Shown here: positions 1-7,712 of the stretch, one piece after another | Layout of the letters: the number at the start of each line of letters is the position of its first letter | Position numbering within the stretch: position 1 is the stretch's first letter | Made by a program: the position numbers and the translations under genes | From: Alphaproteobacteria bacterium | GTDB lineage: Bacteria; Pseudomonadota; Alphaproteobacteria; Sphingomonadales; Sphingomonadaceae | Reading direction: 5' to 3' | Length of the DNA: 19,138 nt | Assembly: GCA_018830415.1 (NCBI GenBank) | Contig: JAHJSJ010000336.1 | Span: forward strand, 1 to 19,138 | The notes under the pieces: generated by a model | Databases searched by the model: none | What the model was told of the DNA's origin: nothing | The model's input: the letters and a program-made list of their open reading frames with translations, nothing else

Positions 1-1283
1 GCGGCACGCTGGAGGAAAGTTTCGAAAAGGGCGGGCGCACGCTCACCCGGCGATTGGCGGGCGACAAGGCCTACATCGCCCCCGATGGCTCCACCCACGC
101 GCTGCCGGGCCGCAGCCTGCTGTTCGTGCGCAATGTCGGCCACCTGATGACCAACCCGGCGATCCGCCTCGCTGATGGCTCTGAAGTGCCGGAAGGCATT
201 ATGGACGCGGTGTTCACCTCCGTGATCAGCACGCTCGATGTCGAAGGCCACGGCATCTACGGCAATTCGCGCAAGGGTTCGATCTACATCGTCAAGCCCA
301 AGATGCACGGCCCGGAAGAATGCGCCTTTACCAATGATCTGTTCAATGCAGTGGAAGACCTGCTCGGCCTGCCGCGCCACACGATCAAGGTGGGCGTGAT
401 GGACGAGGAACGCCGCACCAGCGCCAACCTTTCCGCCTGTATCCATGCGGTGCGTGATCGGATCGTGTTCATCAACACCGGCTTCCTTGACCGCACCGGA
501 GACGAAATCCACACCTCGATGCGCGCCGGTCCGATGCTGCGCAAGGGCGCGATGAAGGGGTCGGACTGGCTGCGCGCCTATGAAGCAAGGAACGTCGCCA
601 TCGGCCTCAAACACGGCCTGTCGGGCAAGGCGCAGATCGGCAAGGGCATGTGGGCGGCGCCCGATCTGATGGGGCAGATGATGGTCGAGAAAATCGGCCA
701 CCTTAAGGCGGGCGCGAACACCGCGTGGGTGCCATCCCCTACCGCCGCGACGCTGCACGCGGTGCATTACCATGCCGAGGACGTGTTCGCGCTCCAGCAG
801 ACCCTGCCCGAACCGCCGGGGCTGGACGCGCTGCTGAGCATCCCGCTGGCAGAGGGCGTGAACTGGTCGGAAGCGGAAATCCGCGATGAAATCGACAATA
901 ATTGCCAGGGCCTGCTCGGTTATGTGGTGCGCTGGGTAGATCAGGGCGTGGGCTGTTCCAAGGTGCCCGACATCAACGACGTCGGCCTGATGGAAGATCG
1001 CGCGACATTGCGCATTGCATCGCAGCATATCGCCAACTGGCTGCTGCACGGGGTTGTTTCAGAGGCGCAGGTGATGGATTCGCTCACCCGCATGGCCGCC
1101 AAGGTCGATGCCCAGAACGCGGGCGACCCGCTCTATGTGCCGCTGACGGGCAACGAAGAGGGCGCGGCCTTCAGCGCGGCCAAGGAGCTGATCTTCAAGG
1201 GGGTGGAGCAGCCGAGCGGCTATACCGAACCGCTACTGCACGCGTGGCGCAAAGAGGCGAAAAAGCGCAAGAAAGCGGGGTGA
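1..1283 (+). CDS. glcB: Malate synthase G, C-terminal part (5' truncated by window edge)
   Basis: Condenses glyoxylate with acetyl-CoA to malate (glyoxylate bypass or glycolate use), in the cytosol. The frame is open from base 3 with no start, so about 427 residues of a protein usually near 700-720 are present; the N-terminal part lies outside the window. Family landmarks are visible in order: RNVGH (Arg matching E. coli Arg338), MDEERRT (Glu matching the Mg ligand Glu427), NTGFLDRTGDE (Asp matching Asp455), GKAQIGKGMW, GANTAWVPSPTAATLHA, GCSKVPD (matching Cys617), and MEDRATLRIASQHIANW with the catalytic-base Asp (Asp631), exactly 14 residues after the Cys as in E. coli. Residue equivalences are from recall of the E. 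coli enzyme. The tail is lysine-rich. A TTG at 54 is internal, not a start. No terminator is evident after the stop. Confidence 0.97.
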   Translation, partial: GTLEESFEKGGRTLTRRLAGDKAYIAPDGSTHALPGRSLLFVRNVGHLMTNPAIRLADGSEVPEGIMDAVFTSVISTLDVEGHGIYGNSRKGSIYIVKPKMHGPEECAFTNDLFNAVEDLLGLPRHTIKVGVMDEERRTSANLSACIHAVRDRIVFINTGFLDRTGDEIHTSMRAGPMLRKGAMKGSDWLRAYEARNVAIGLKHGLSGKAQIGKGMWAAPDLMGQMMVEKIGHLKAGANTAWVPSPTAATLHAVHYHAEDVFALQQTLPEPPGLDALLSIPLAEGVNWSEAEIRDEIDNNCQGLLGYVVRWVDQGVGCSKVPDINDVGLMEDRATLRIASQHIANWLLHGVVSEAQVMDSLTRMAAKVDAQNAGDPLYVPLTGNEEGAAFSAAKELIFKGVEQPSGYTEPLLHAWRKEAKKRKKAG

Positions 1284-1352
1284 AAGCTTTGGCTACCCTT
1301 TTCTGATAGGCCGTGGCAGACCGGATTTTCCGACCGCGCAGGGCAGACTGGC

Positions 1353-1922
1353 ATGGGTGAGATTTTCGAACAGCTCTACATGGCGCTCGTCAGTGCGCTT
1401 AGCCTTGCCTTCTTCGGCGGGCTGGCGTTCTACATCATCTACGCCAGCAACTCGCGCTGGCGCGAATACGAACTGCTTTACGCGGCGTTCGAACCGCGCG
1501 TTCCGATTGCCAAGAAGCTCGCTGGAATGGTGCGCATTTCGCAGCCCGGGTTTCGGTGGGGGCATCTGTCAGGCGACCTGAAATCGCACCGCCACCCCCC
1601 AGTCACCATTGGCGTGCATGACGACGGGCTGAGCCTGTCGATCGTCCCGCCGTTCAAATATGGCTGCCGCGATCTGTTTCTGCCGTTCGACAAGATGACG
1701 ATCGAGCCAGCCGCGTGGGACCTGCTCGACAAGGAATACGGCATCCGCATGGAGGGCGTGGACGGCATCGAAATCCTGATGTTTTCGAACGTCTTAGAAT
1801 GGGCTGCTGAGTCGTCCGAAATCCTCGGTCTGATGCTGCAACGCGCGGATTTGCTGCGCGAATTGTCTAGCTCTGCCGGCAGCCAAGCGCTCTCGCCAAC
1901 GCGACAAACTCCGCAACGCTGA
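1353..1922 (+). CDS. Unrecognised protein with one N-terminal membrane segment
   Basis: I do not recognise the family. The 189-residue product has a hydrophobic stretch at about residues 10-30 (ALVSALSLAFFGGLAFYIIYA), consistent with a single inner-membrane anchor. A soluble domain with mixed aromatic and charged residues follows, for example the IVPPFKYGCRDLFLPFDKM region near 96-115. The last ~18 residues are polar and low in complexity and are encoded antisense to the rsmA 3' end, a 56-bp tail-to-tail overlap. The ATG at 1353 has no strong ribosome-binding site; ATG 1380 is in frame and would still keep most of the hydrophobic stretch. It follows glcB by 69 bp and may be cotranscribed with it. 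Coding nature is supported by the long sense frame and sensible composition, not by homology. Confidence 0.7.
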   Translation: MGEIFEQLYMALVSALSLAFFGGLAFYIIYASNSRWREYELLYAAFEPRVPIAKKLAGMVRISQPGFRWGHLSGDLKSHRHPPVTIGVHDDGLSLSIVPPFKYGCRDLFLPFDKMTIEPAAWDLLDKEYGIRMEGVDGIEILMFSNVLEWAAESSEILGLMLQRADLLRELSSSAGSQALSPTRQTPQR

Positions 1923-2700
1923 CCGTCTCCGCCCGCCTTGTCTCGTCGATCCCCAGTGCGGCCAGCGCGTCCAGTGCGCCCGGCACGCCCTTCAGGCTCT
2001 GGCGCAGCATCTTGCGGCGTTGGCCGAAGGCGGCTTCGGTCAGGCGTTCGAGTGTGCGAGCCGATACGCCTTCGGGCATGGCGGCAGACGTGACGTGGAC
2101 AACCGCGCTCATCACCTTGGGCGGCGGGGTGAAGGCGCTGCGGTGGACTTTCATCGCCAGCCGCGCGTCGCTGCGCCACTGCGCGAGCACCGCAAGGCGG
2201 CCATAGGCATCGTCGCCTGCCGCGGCCACGATCCGCATGGCCACTTCGCGCTGAAACATCAGGGTGAGCGATTGCCACAGCGGCGGCCAGCTTTCCCCCG
2301 ATAGCCAGCGCACAAACAGCGCGGTGCCGACATTGTAGGGCAGGTTCGACAAGACGTGGAACGGTGCGCCAAGCATCACGGCATTGTGATCGAGTTTGAG
2401 CGCATCGCCTTCGATAATAGTGAGTTGTCCGGGAAAGCTCTCCCCCAGTTCAGCCAGCGCGGGCAGGCAGCGACGGTCCATTTCGATCGCGGTGACGCGC
2501 GCGCCGGCCCTGAGCAAGGCGCGGGTCAACCCGCCGGGGCCGGGGCCAACTTCGAGCACCTGCGCGCCCGCAAGATCGCCCGGCAGCGCCGCGATCCGCG
2601 CCAGAAGCTGTTCGTCGAGCAGGAAATTCTGTCCCAACGCCTTTGACGCGGCGAGGCCATGGCGTTGAATAACCTCGCGGATCGGGGGTAGGTCAGACAC
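1867..2700 (-). CDS. rsmA: 16S rRNA (A1518/A1519-N6,N6)-dimethyltransferase
   Basis: Uses SAM to dimethylate two adjacent adenines in the 3'-terminal hairpin of 16S rRNA during small-subunit maturation (KsgA/RsmA). The 277-residue length is typical. Visible motifs: LGQNFL at 22-27, the SAM-binding GPGPGGLT at 52-59, acidic ribose-binding residues in AIEMD near 71-75, GDAL at 98-101, and the adenine-binding NLPYN at 119-123. The start is GTG at 2700, inside the pdxA 3' end (8-bp overlap GTGTCTGA), which points to translational coupling. It is the last gene of the lptD-surA-pdxA-rsmA series, the order also seen in E. coli. Its 3' end overlaps the opposing gene at 1353-1922. Confidence 0.96.
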   Translation of the reverse strand: MSDLPPIREVIQRHGLAASKALGQNFLLDEQLLARIAALPGDLAGAQVLEVGPGPGGLTRALLRAGARVTAIEMDRRCLPALAELGESFPGQLTIIEGDALKLDHNAVMLGAPFHVLSNLPYNVGTALFVRWLSGESWPPLWQSLTLMFQREVAMRIVAAAGDDAYGRLAVLAQWRSDARLAMKVHRSAFTPPPKVMSAVVHVTSAAMPEGVSARTLERLTEAAFGQRRKMLRQSLKGVPGALDALAALGIDETRRAETVSVAEFVALARALGCRQS

Positions 2701-3724
2701 CGGCCGCCGCCCGCGCCTTCGCCATATCCGCCGCCATCACAATCGCCGCCGCCATCGCGCCGGGATCGGCGACACCTTTGCCTGCGATGTCGAAGGCGGT
2801 GCCATGATCGGGCGAAGTGCGGATGATCGGCAGGCCGAGCGTCACGTTCACGCCTTCATCAACCTCCAATGCTTTCAGGGGGATAAGCGCCTGATCGTGA
2901 TACATGCACAGCGCCGCATCATAGGTGGCGCGCATCCTTGGCGTGAACAGCGCATCGCCAGGGACGGGGCCGAAGGCGGCGATCCCCTCGGCCTGCAAGG
3001 CGGCGATGGCGGGCGCAATCACGCGCGCTTCTTCATCCCCGAATTGTCCGCCTTCGCCCGCGTGGGGGTTCAGCGCCGCAATCGCAAGGCGCGGGGCCAA
3101 CACCCCGAAATCGCGACGTAATCCGGCTGCGACAATGCGCGCCTTGTGGGTGATCAGGTCGGACGAAAGCAGCCCCGGCACCTTGACCAGCGGTACGTGG
3201 ACGGTCAGCGGCACGGTTCGCAAAGATGGCCCTGCCAGCATCATCACCGCATCGCGCCAACCCATGCCGCAGGCGTCGGCGAGAAATTCGGTCTGCCCCG
3301 GATAGTCCCAGCCGATGGCGGCCAAGGCGCCCTTGGCCACCGGCGCTGTCACCAGCCCTACAGCGACCTCGGTCAGCGCGAATTTTGCCCCCCGGTTAAG
3401 CGAGGCAAGCGCCACGCGGGCACCCTCCGAAGTCGGGCAACCGGGGGTCAAGGGGGCATCAAGCCCGGTCAAGACCGGCAGTCCTACAGCCGCAGCGGCG
3501 ATCGCCTCGGCTGGATCGGCAATCGGCACGATCGGGCAGTCGATCCGCAGCCTTTCAGCGCACACGCGCAACAATTCCGGCCCGCCGACCACAAAGGCTG
3601 GCGGCGCGCGCCGTTCTGCCCGCAATCGCGTCCACGCGCCAAGGATGACCTCAGGCCCGATCCCGGCTGGATCGCCAAGCGTGATCGCCAGCGGGCCGGG
3701 CGGAGATTTGGGCGCCGCGCTCAA
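2693..3724 (-). CDS. pdxA: 4-hydroxythreonine-4-phosphate dehydrogenase
   Basis: Oxidises 4-phosphohydroxy-L-threonine in the DXP-dependent route to pyridoxal 5'-phosphate; cytosolic, NAD- and metal-dependent. The 343-residue product shows GDPAGIGPE at 17-25, LVTAPVAKGAL at 124-134, and three histidines matching the E. coli metal ligands: TVHVPL (His176), NPHAGEGG (His221) and MYHDQ (His276). TSPDHGTA at 303-310 is also present. The usual GHTEF substrate loop reads GQTEF here (Gln144). The start is TTG at 3724, which overlaps the surA stop as TTGA; no better start lies before the GDPAGIGPE motif. Coupled translation with surA upstream and rsmA downstream is likely. Confidence 0.96.
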   Translation of the reverse strand: MSAAPKSPPGPLAITLGDPAGIGPEVILGAWTRLRAERRAPPAFVVGGPELLRVCAERLRIDCPIVPIADPAEAIAAAAVGLPVLTGLDAPLTPGCPTSEGARVALASLNRGAKFALTEVAVGLVTAPVAKGALAAIGWDYPGQTEFLADACGMGWRDAVMMLAGPSLRTVPLTVHVPLVKVPGLLSSDLITHKARIVAAGLRRDFGVLAPRLAIAALNPHAGEGGQFGDEEARVIAPAIAALQAEGIAAFGPVPGDALFTPRMRATYDAALCMYHDQALIPLKALEVDEGVNVTLGLPIIRTSPDHGTAFDIAGKGVADPGAMAAAIVMAADMAKARAAAGV

Positions 3725-5094
3725 TTGTACTCGATATAGGCGTCGTTACGCAGATCGCGCAGGTAACGCTGGGCGCGCTTGTTGACGCGCTCTTCCTCGA
3801 TCTGGTCCATCACCGCAGCGAAGGTTGGCGCGCCGGAATCTGCAGGGTCATCGCGCCCGCACACCATCAACACCCGCACGCCTTCCTCGACCGAGCCAAA
3901 CGCCGGAGTCGTCTGACCGATCTGGAGGTTGAGGAGGAGGGCACGCAGCTGTTCGGGCAGGTTGGCAGCCTTGATCTGGTCGTTCGACACGACATTGGCG
4001 CCAATCGCGGCTGCACCCGCATCAACATCGCTGCAACCACGCAAGGATTCGACGAAGGCACCGAATTGCGTGACCCTGGCTTCGGCCTGCTCCTGCGTGG
4101 TGCCGGGGTCAAAGCTGATCGATATCTGCTTGAGGCTGAGCAGCGCTTCGTTCGGATCGGGCATCAGCACCTGGCGTTTGTTGATCAGGTACAGGATCGA
4201 AAAACCACCGGGAATTTCGACCGGCCCCTGCAATTGTCCGGGCTGCATCGTGCGGGCTGCCGTCGCCAGTTGTGGCGGCAATTGCCCCAGCCGCACCCAG
4301 CCCAGATCGCCGCCAACCACCGCAGTGGTCGCTTCGGAGAACTGCCGTGCATAGGCGACAAAGCTGCCCCCGGCTTGCAATTGCTCCATGATCTGCTGCG
4401 CATTGTTGAGCACCGCAGCGCGGTTTTCCGCCGTGGACGAAAGAAAGATTTCGCCTAGCCGGTATTCGTCCGTGCCCTTGGCTTCGTTGAGTCGCTGGAG
4501 CACGTCATTCACTTCGTCGGCCGAGACATTGACGAATGGCATGATGTTGCGACGCAGCAGGTTTTCCCACGCCACTTCGCCTTCGATCTGGCGTTTGAGC
4601 GCTGCGGGCGACGATCCGATGGAGACAAGATACTCGTCCATCTTCTTCGGCTCGCTACCGAAATTTTGCCCCGCGAGCTGCTGATAGGTCTGCTCTACCT
4701 CGGCCGGGCTTACGGGCAACTCGGCGGCGGCGGCGGCCTGGATCTTGAGCGTTTCATCGATCAGGTTGCGCAGCACTTGTACCCGTAGGCGCAACATTTC
4801 CTCATCCGAAACCTCGGTTTCGGATGCAGCGGTAATCAATGCGACGCGTTGATCAATATCGGTGCCGGTGATCACAAACCCATTGACCACCGCCATAGCT
4901 GTGCGCCGGTCAGGGTCGCTTTTGCCGAACAGGGTGATGTCTTCGGGCAGGCCAAACGGATTGTCAGCCGTGGGAACCGCCACGGTTTGTGCCGGTGCAG
5001 AAACAGGCACTACCGCCAGCGTGATAAGGCCTGCGGCCCCCAGCGTGGCTGCGGTTCTGGCCAAAAGTATTTTGGAAAACAGCTTCACACTCAC
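3721..5094 (-). CDS. surA: Periplasmic peptidyl-prolyl isomerase / outer-membrane protein chaperone SurA
   Basis: Helps unfolded outer-membrane proteins cross the periplasm to the BAM complex. The 457-residue product has a signal peptide at about 1-36 (hydrophobic core GAAGLITLAVVP, likely cut after APAQ or nearby). The N-terminal chaperone domain is at about 64-190, one recognisable parvulin domain at about 210-308 (EYRLGEIFL, GGDLGWVRLGQLPPQL, GGFSILYL), then a divergent second parvulin-like region at 320-415 with Cys354 and Cys412, and a C-terminal helix. The GTG at 5094 is preceded by AGGCGGGATT; a second GTG at 5088 is possible. It lies 185 bp downstream of lptD, itself a probable client, and overlaps pdxA by 4 bp. 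Confidence 0.94.
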   Translation of the reverse strand: MSVKLFSKILLARTAATLGAAGLITLAVVPVSAPAQTVAVPTADNPFGLPEDITLFGKSDPDRRTAMAVVNGFVITGTDIDQRVALITAASETEVSDEEMLRLRVQVLRNLIDETLKIQAAAAAELPVSPAEVEQTYQQLAGQNFGSEPKKMDEYLVSIGSSPAALKRQIEGEVAWENLLRRNIMPFVNVSADEVNDVLQRLNEAKGTDEYRLGEIFLSSTAENRAAVLNNAQQIMEQLQAGGSFVAYARQFSEATTAVVGGDLGWVRLGQLPPQLATAARTMQPGQLQGPVEIPGGFSILYLINKRQVLMPDPNEALLSLKQISISFDPGTTQEQAEARVTQFGAFVESLRGCSDVDAGAAAIGANVVSNDQIKAANLPEQLRALLLNLQIGQTTPAFGSVEEGVRVLMVCGRDDPADSGAPTFAAVMDQIEEERVNKRAQRYLRDLRNDAYIEYN

Positions 5095-5195
5095 TCGATC
5101 AATCCCGCCTTATGGTCGATAATCCTGCGCAAGCCTTTACGCAAAGGGTGCTGTTAGGTCGCATCGGCTGAACGGCAGATGAGTCCTGTCCAGCT

Positions 5196-5219
5196 AGGGT
5201 AACACGTCAGAGTAACACG
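5196..5219. repeat. Two-copy direct repeat in the lptD-surA gap
   Basis: AGGGTAACACG (5196-5206) and AGAGTAACACG (5209-5219) repeat with one mismatch and a 13-bp period. They sit about 100 bp upstream of surA in a 185-bp gap (5095-5279). Tandem sites of this kind can bind a regulator; nothing else in the sequence supports that. The same gap also carries the short palindrome CCTTTACGCAAAGG at 5134-5147. Confidence 0.4.
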
Positions 5220-5279
5220 GCCAGCCACCCATTGGCGTGCCCTTTAGACCGATTTATCCGCGCTGCCAATTCGTCTGCT

Positions 5280-7562
5280 CTATCGGAACCCCAGATTGCG
5301 CAGTGCGAAAAATACCTGAAACGTGCTGCCGCGCCGCGCATCGCCCGCAGTGATGAAATCGCGCCGCCATGTAGCCCCCATTTCGATGCTGTCGTCCTGA
5401 TAGGCAAAGCCCAGCCGGGTGCGGATCGGTTCAAATCCGTCGGGCATAAAGATCGGGTCATCTTCGGCATCGGTCAGGTTGAACACGCCTGATCCGAACA
5501 CCGACCATTTGCGCCCGATCGCAACCCTCCCGGCGGCGCGCAGTTCTTCGCGGTCGCGCAGGTCTTCGACCGTTTGAATGTTGCGATTGAGCCGGAGATA
5601 GCCGAATTCAATATAGTTGCGGCGCGATCCGACCGCCGCGTCGATCTCGTTACGGCGGATCGCACCATTATCCTTGTCGAGCCGGAAGCGGTGCGTGAAT
5701 TTCACGAAGTCGCGGAACCGCACTTCGGTGCGACCAACAAAGTCGGATACCCGTTCGGACAGTCCGGTGCCCTGGGGGAACAAACCATCCGACTCCGCTT
5801 CGATGCGGAACGATTGGCCGATGGTCGATTTGATCCGCCAGCCGGGGCGCTGCAGTTCCCAGTCAACCCCCCAAGTCATCCGTGTGCCGTCCTCAACCTG
5901 ATCATATCCGGGGAAGCGGTTGAGCGCGAACAGGTTTGAATCCTCAAGATCGATCGCGCGCGAATCTTCGTTGGGCACGGCGAGGTTGCGGATATTGGGG
6001 GTGGCGACGAATTGCAGGCGCGGTTTGAACACCTGCGTTCCGCCAAACGCCTGACCCACAAACGGCCACTCGATATCAAGCGCAGCTGTGGCAACCCCGC
6101 GCGCGGTCCAGCCTTCGTTGCCGCGATAGCTTAGGGTGGTGGTCGCATCTGTGTTGTTGGTATGGAAGGCATCGCCGCGCACCAGCCCGGTCAGCGTGAC
6201 TACCTGACCCATGCCGGTCAACCGCCGCAGGTTCCACTGCGCGCCGGCAAAGGCGCGCTGCGTATCCTGCCCATCATCGCGCAGCAAGGCGACGCTGTTG
6301 GCCTGAAACTGCAGGTCGCCGCCCAGCACCGGATTGGCGAGTTTCTGGCGGTAATCAATCGCGGGCAGCGCGACCGGGATCTGGCCTTGCTGCGCATTGA
6401 TGCGCAGCGTCTGCGTCGCCCAGCCGGCAATCGACAGATACGATAGATCGGTAATGCGTTCGAGATTGGCGGTCGAGCGCAGCCGGTCATCGCGGCTGAT
6501 ATCATAGCGCCGCAAAAAGGTGCGGTCACTCGCCCGCCGGAACGAACCGGTCAGGCTCCAGTCGGGCGAGAGCTGAAACCGGCCGTTGCCTTCGATATAG
6601 CCGCGCAGATCGCGCTCTACGCTTGGCGCGCCGGTCAGATCAGTCAGCCGGTCGCTGGACGTAACGAAACCGGTGATCTGATAAGCTCCATTGTCGGTCA
6701 GTTGCCGCCATTTGGCACTGGCCATCGGCGCGACCTTGGTGAAGGCAAAAGCCCCCAATGTCAGATCGGCGTTGTCGGCCACGCGCAAGTAATATTCGCT
6801 GCTCAGTTCCAGACCGTTGACCCGCGAGATGCGCACGTCGGGAACCAGAAAGCCCGACGTGGCCTTGCCATCGGTGCGCAGCGAGAGACCCGGCATTGGC
6901 AGAACGCGGGCACCAAACAGTTCGAGCACCGCGCCCTTGAAGCGCACGGTGTTCTGGTTCTGGTCGTAGATCACGCGGTCGGCGGTGACGCGCCAACTGG
7001 GGTCTTGCGCGCAGCTTTGCGGGTCGATGACAGGGCAGGCGGTGTAGGCAGCGTCGGTGAAAATCGCCACGCCGTTTTCGTCGCGATCGGCTGAGCGCGC
7101 AGCCAGCCTGCCGCCCGCACGCAGCGCGATCAGCAATTCGGACATGGCGCCGGTATCAAAGGTTTCGGTCAGTTCGACCTGATCGGTGAACAGTTGGTTG
7201 CCCGTTTCGTCCACCAGACGGACATTGCCGGTGGCGATGATCCGGTCGGTGCGGCGATTCCAAGTGATTTCATCGGCGCGCACCGATCGGTCTTCAGAAC
7301 GCAGGATCACATTGCCGCGCGCGATGATGGTTTCGGCCTCTTTGTCGTAGGCAATCTGGGTCGCTTCGAAATCGATTGCGCGCGGTGCTGTTTCAGCGGC
7401 CTCGGCGGGCGGCGGTTCCTGCGCGGCCAGCGGCGCGGCCACAGGCACGGACAATGCTATCAGCGCAAAGCCCAGCGCTGCGCACGGCACCGCGCCCCGC
7501 GCCGGGAGGCGCAGGCCAAAGCGCGCGGCGCTGCGCGATCCATTCAACGAGCCTCCCGACAT
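5280..7562 (-). CDS. lptD: LPS-assembly outer-membrane protein LptD
   Basis: The beta-barrel of the LptDE translocon that inserts lipopolysaccharide into the outer leaflet. The open frame continues far upstream antisense to pepA, so the start must be chosen: ATG at 7562 gives 760 residues with a signal peptide at about 20-47 (core AALGFALIALSVPVAAPLAA, cut near AAQ). The OstA/LptA-like N-terminal domain follows at about 64-170, with repeated units such as ARGNVILRSEDRSVRADEI and ATGNVRLVD. GFLVPDVRISRVNGLELSSEYY at about 237-258 marks the start of the barrel, and the chain ends in Phe-Arg. Cysteines in the mature part are only Cys176 and Cys184; the two C-terminal cysteines of the E. coli protein are missing. 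It is divergent from pepA, with 150 bp between. Confidence 0.95.
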   Translation of the reverse strand: MSGGSLNGSRSAARFGLRLPARGAVPCAALGFALIALSVPVAAPLAAQEPPPAEAAETAPRAIDFEATQIAYDKEAETIIARGNVILRSEDRSVRADEITWNRRTDRIIATGNVRLVDETGNQLFTDQVELTETFDTGAMSELLIALRAGGRLAARSADRDENGVAIFTDAAYTACPVIDPQSCAQDPSWRVTADRVIYDQNQNTVRFKGAVLELFGARVLPMPGLSLRTDGKATSGFLVPDVRISRVNGLELSSEYYLRVADNADLTLGAFAFTKVAPMASAKWRQLTDNGAYQITGFVTSSDRLTDLTGAPSVERDLRGYIEGNGRFQLSPDWSLTGSFRRASDRTFLRRYDISRDDRLRSTANLERITDLSYLSIAGWATQTLRINAQQGQIPVALPAIDYRQKLANPVLGGDLQFQANSVALLRDDGQDTQRAFAGAQWNLRRLTGMGQVVTLTGLVRGDAFHTNNTDATTTLSYRGNEGWTARGVATAALDIEWPFVGQAFGGTQVFKPRLQFVATPNIRNLAVPNEDSRAIDLEDSNLFALNRFPGYDQVEDGTRMTWGVDWELQRPGWRIKSTIGQSFRIEAESDGLFPQGTGLSERVSDFVGRTEVRFRDFVKFTHRFRLDKDNGAIRRNEIDAAVGSRRNYIEFGYLRLNRNIQTVEDLRDREELRAAGRVAIGRKWSVFGSGVFNLTDAEDDPIFMPDGFEPIRTRLGFAYQDDSIEMGATWRRDFITAGDARRGSTFQVFFALRNLGFR

Positions 7563-7648
7563 GGCCTTGCCTATTGCATTGCTCGCGCCTAATCGCAATC
7601 GCGTTTGCGGCCTGTCGCGCGCGCTTGTTGGTAAGTGCCCGATGGGCT

Positions 7649-7669
7649 GCTTTTGCGCCGCGCGAAAGC
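7649..7669. promoter_or_regulatory. Near-palindrome between divergent lptD and pepA
   Basis: GCTTTTGCGC and GCGCGAAAGC flank a single C and match as inverted arms except for one position. It lies in the 150-bp gap (7563-7712) that must hold the promoters of both lptD and pepA, 43 bp before the pepA start. The one-base spacer rules out a hairpin, so a protein-binding site is the likelier reading. No -10/-35 pair could be assigned with confidence. Confidence 0.35.
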
Positions 7670-7712
7670 ATATGCCGATCCGGCGCGTCGACCACAAAAT
7701 TGCGGAGAACCC

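Noticed and set aside
1478..2278. Minus-strand frame (266 residues) overlapping rsmA and the unknown gene
   Set aside because: It is out of frame with rsmA and has a shadow-like composition dominated by Arg, Ser and Pro.
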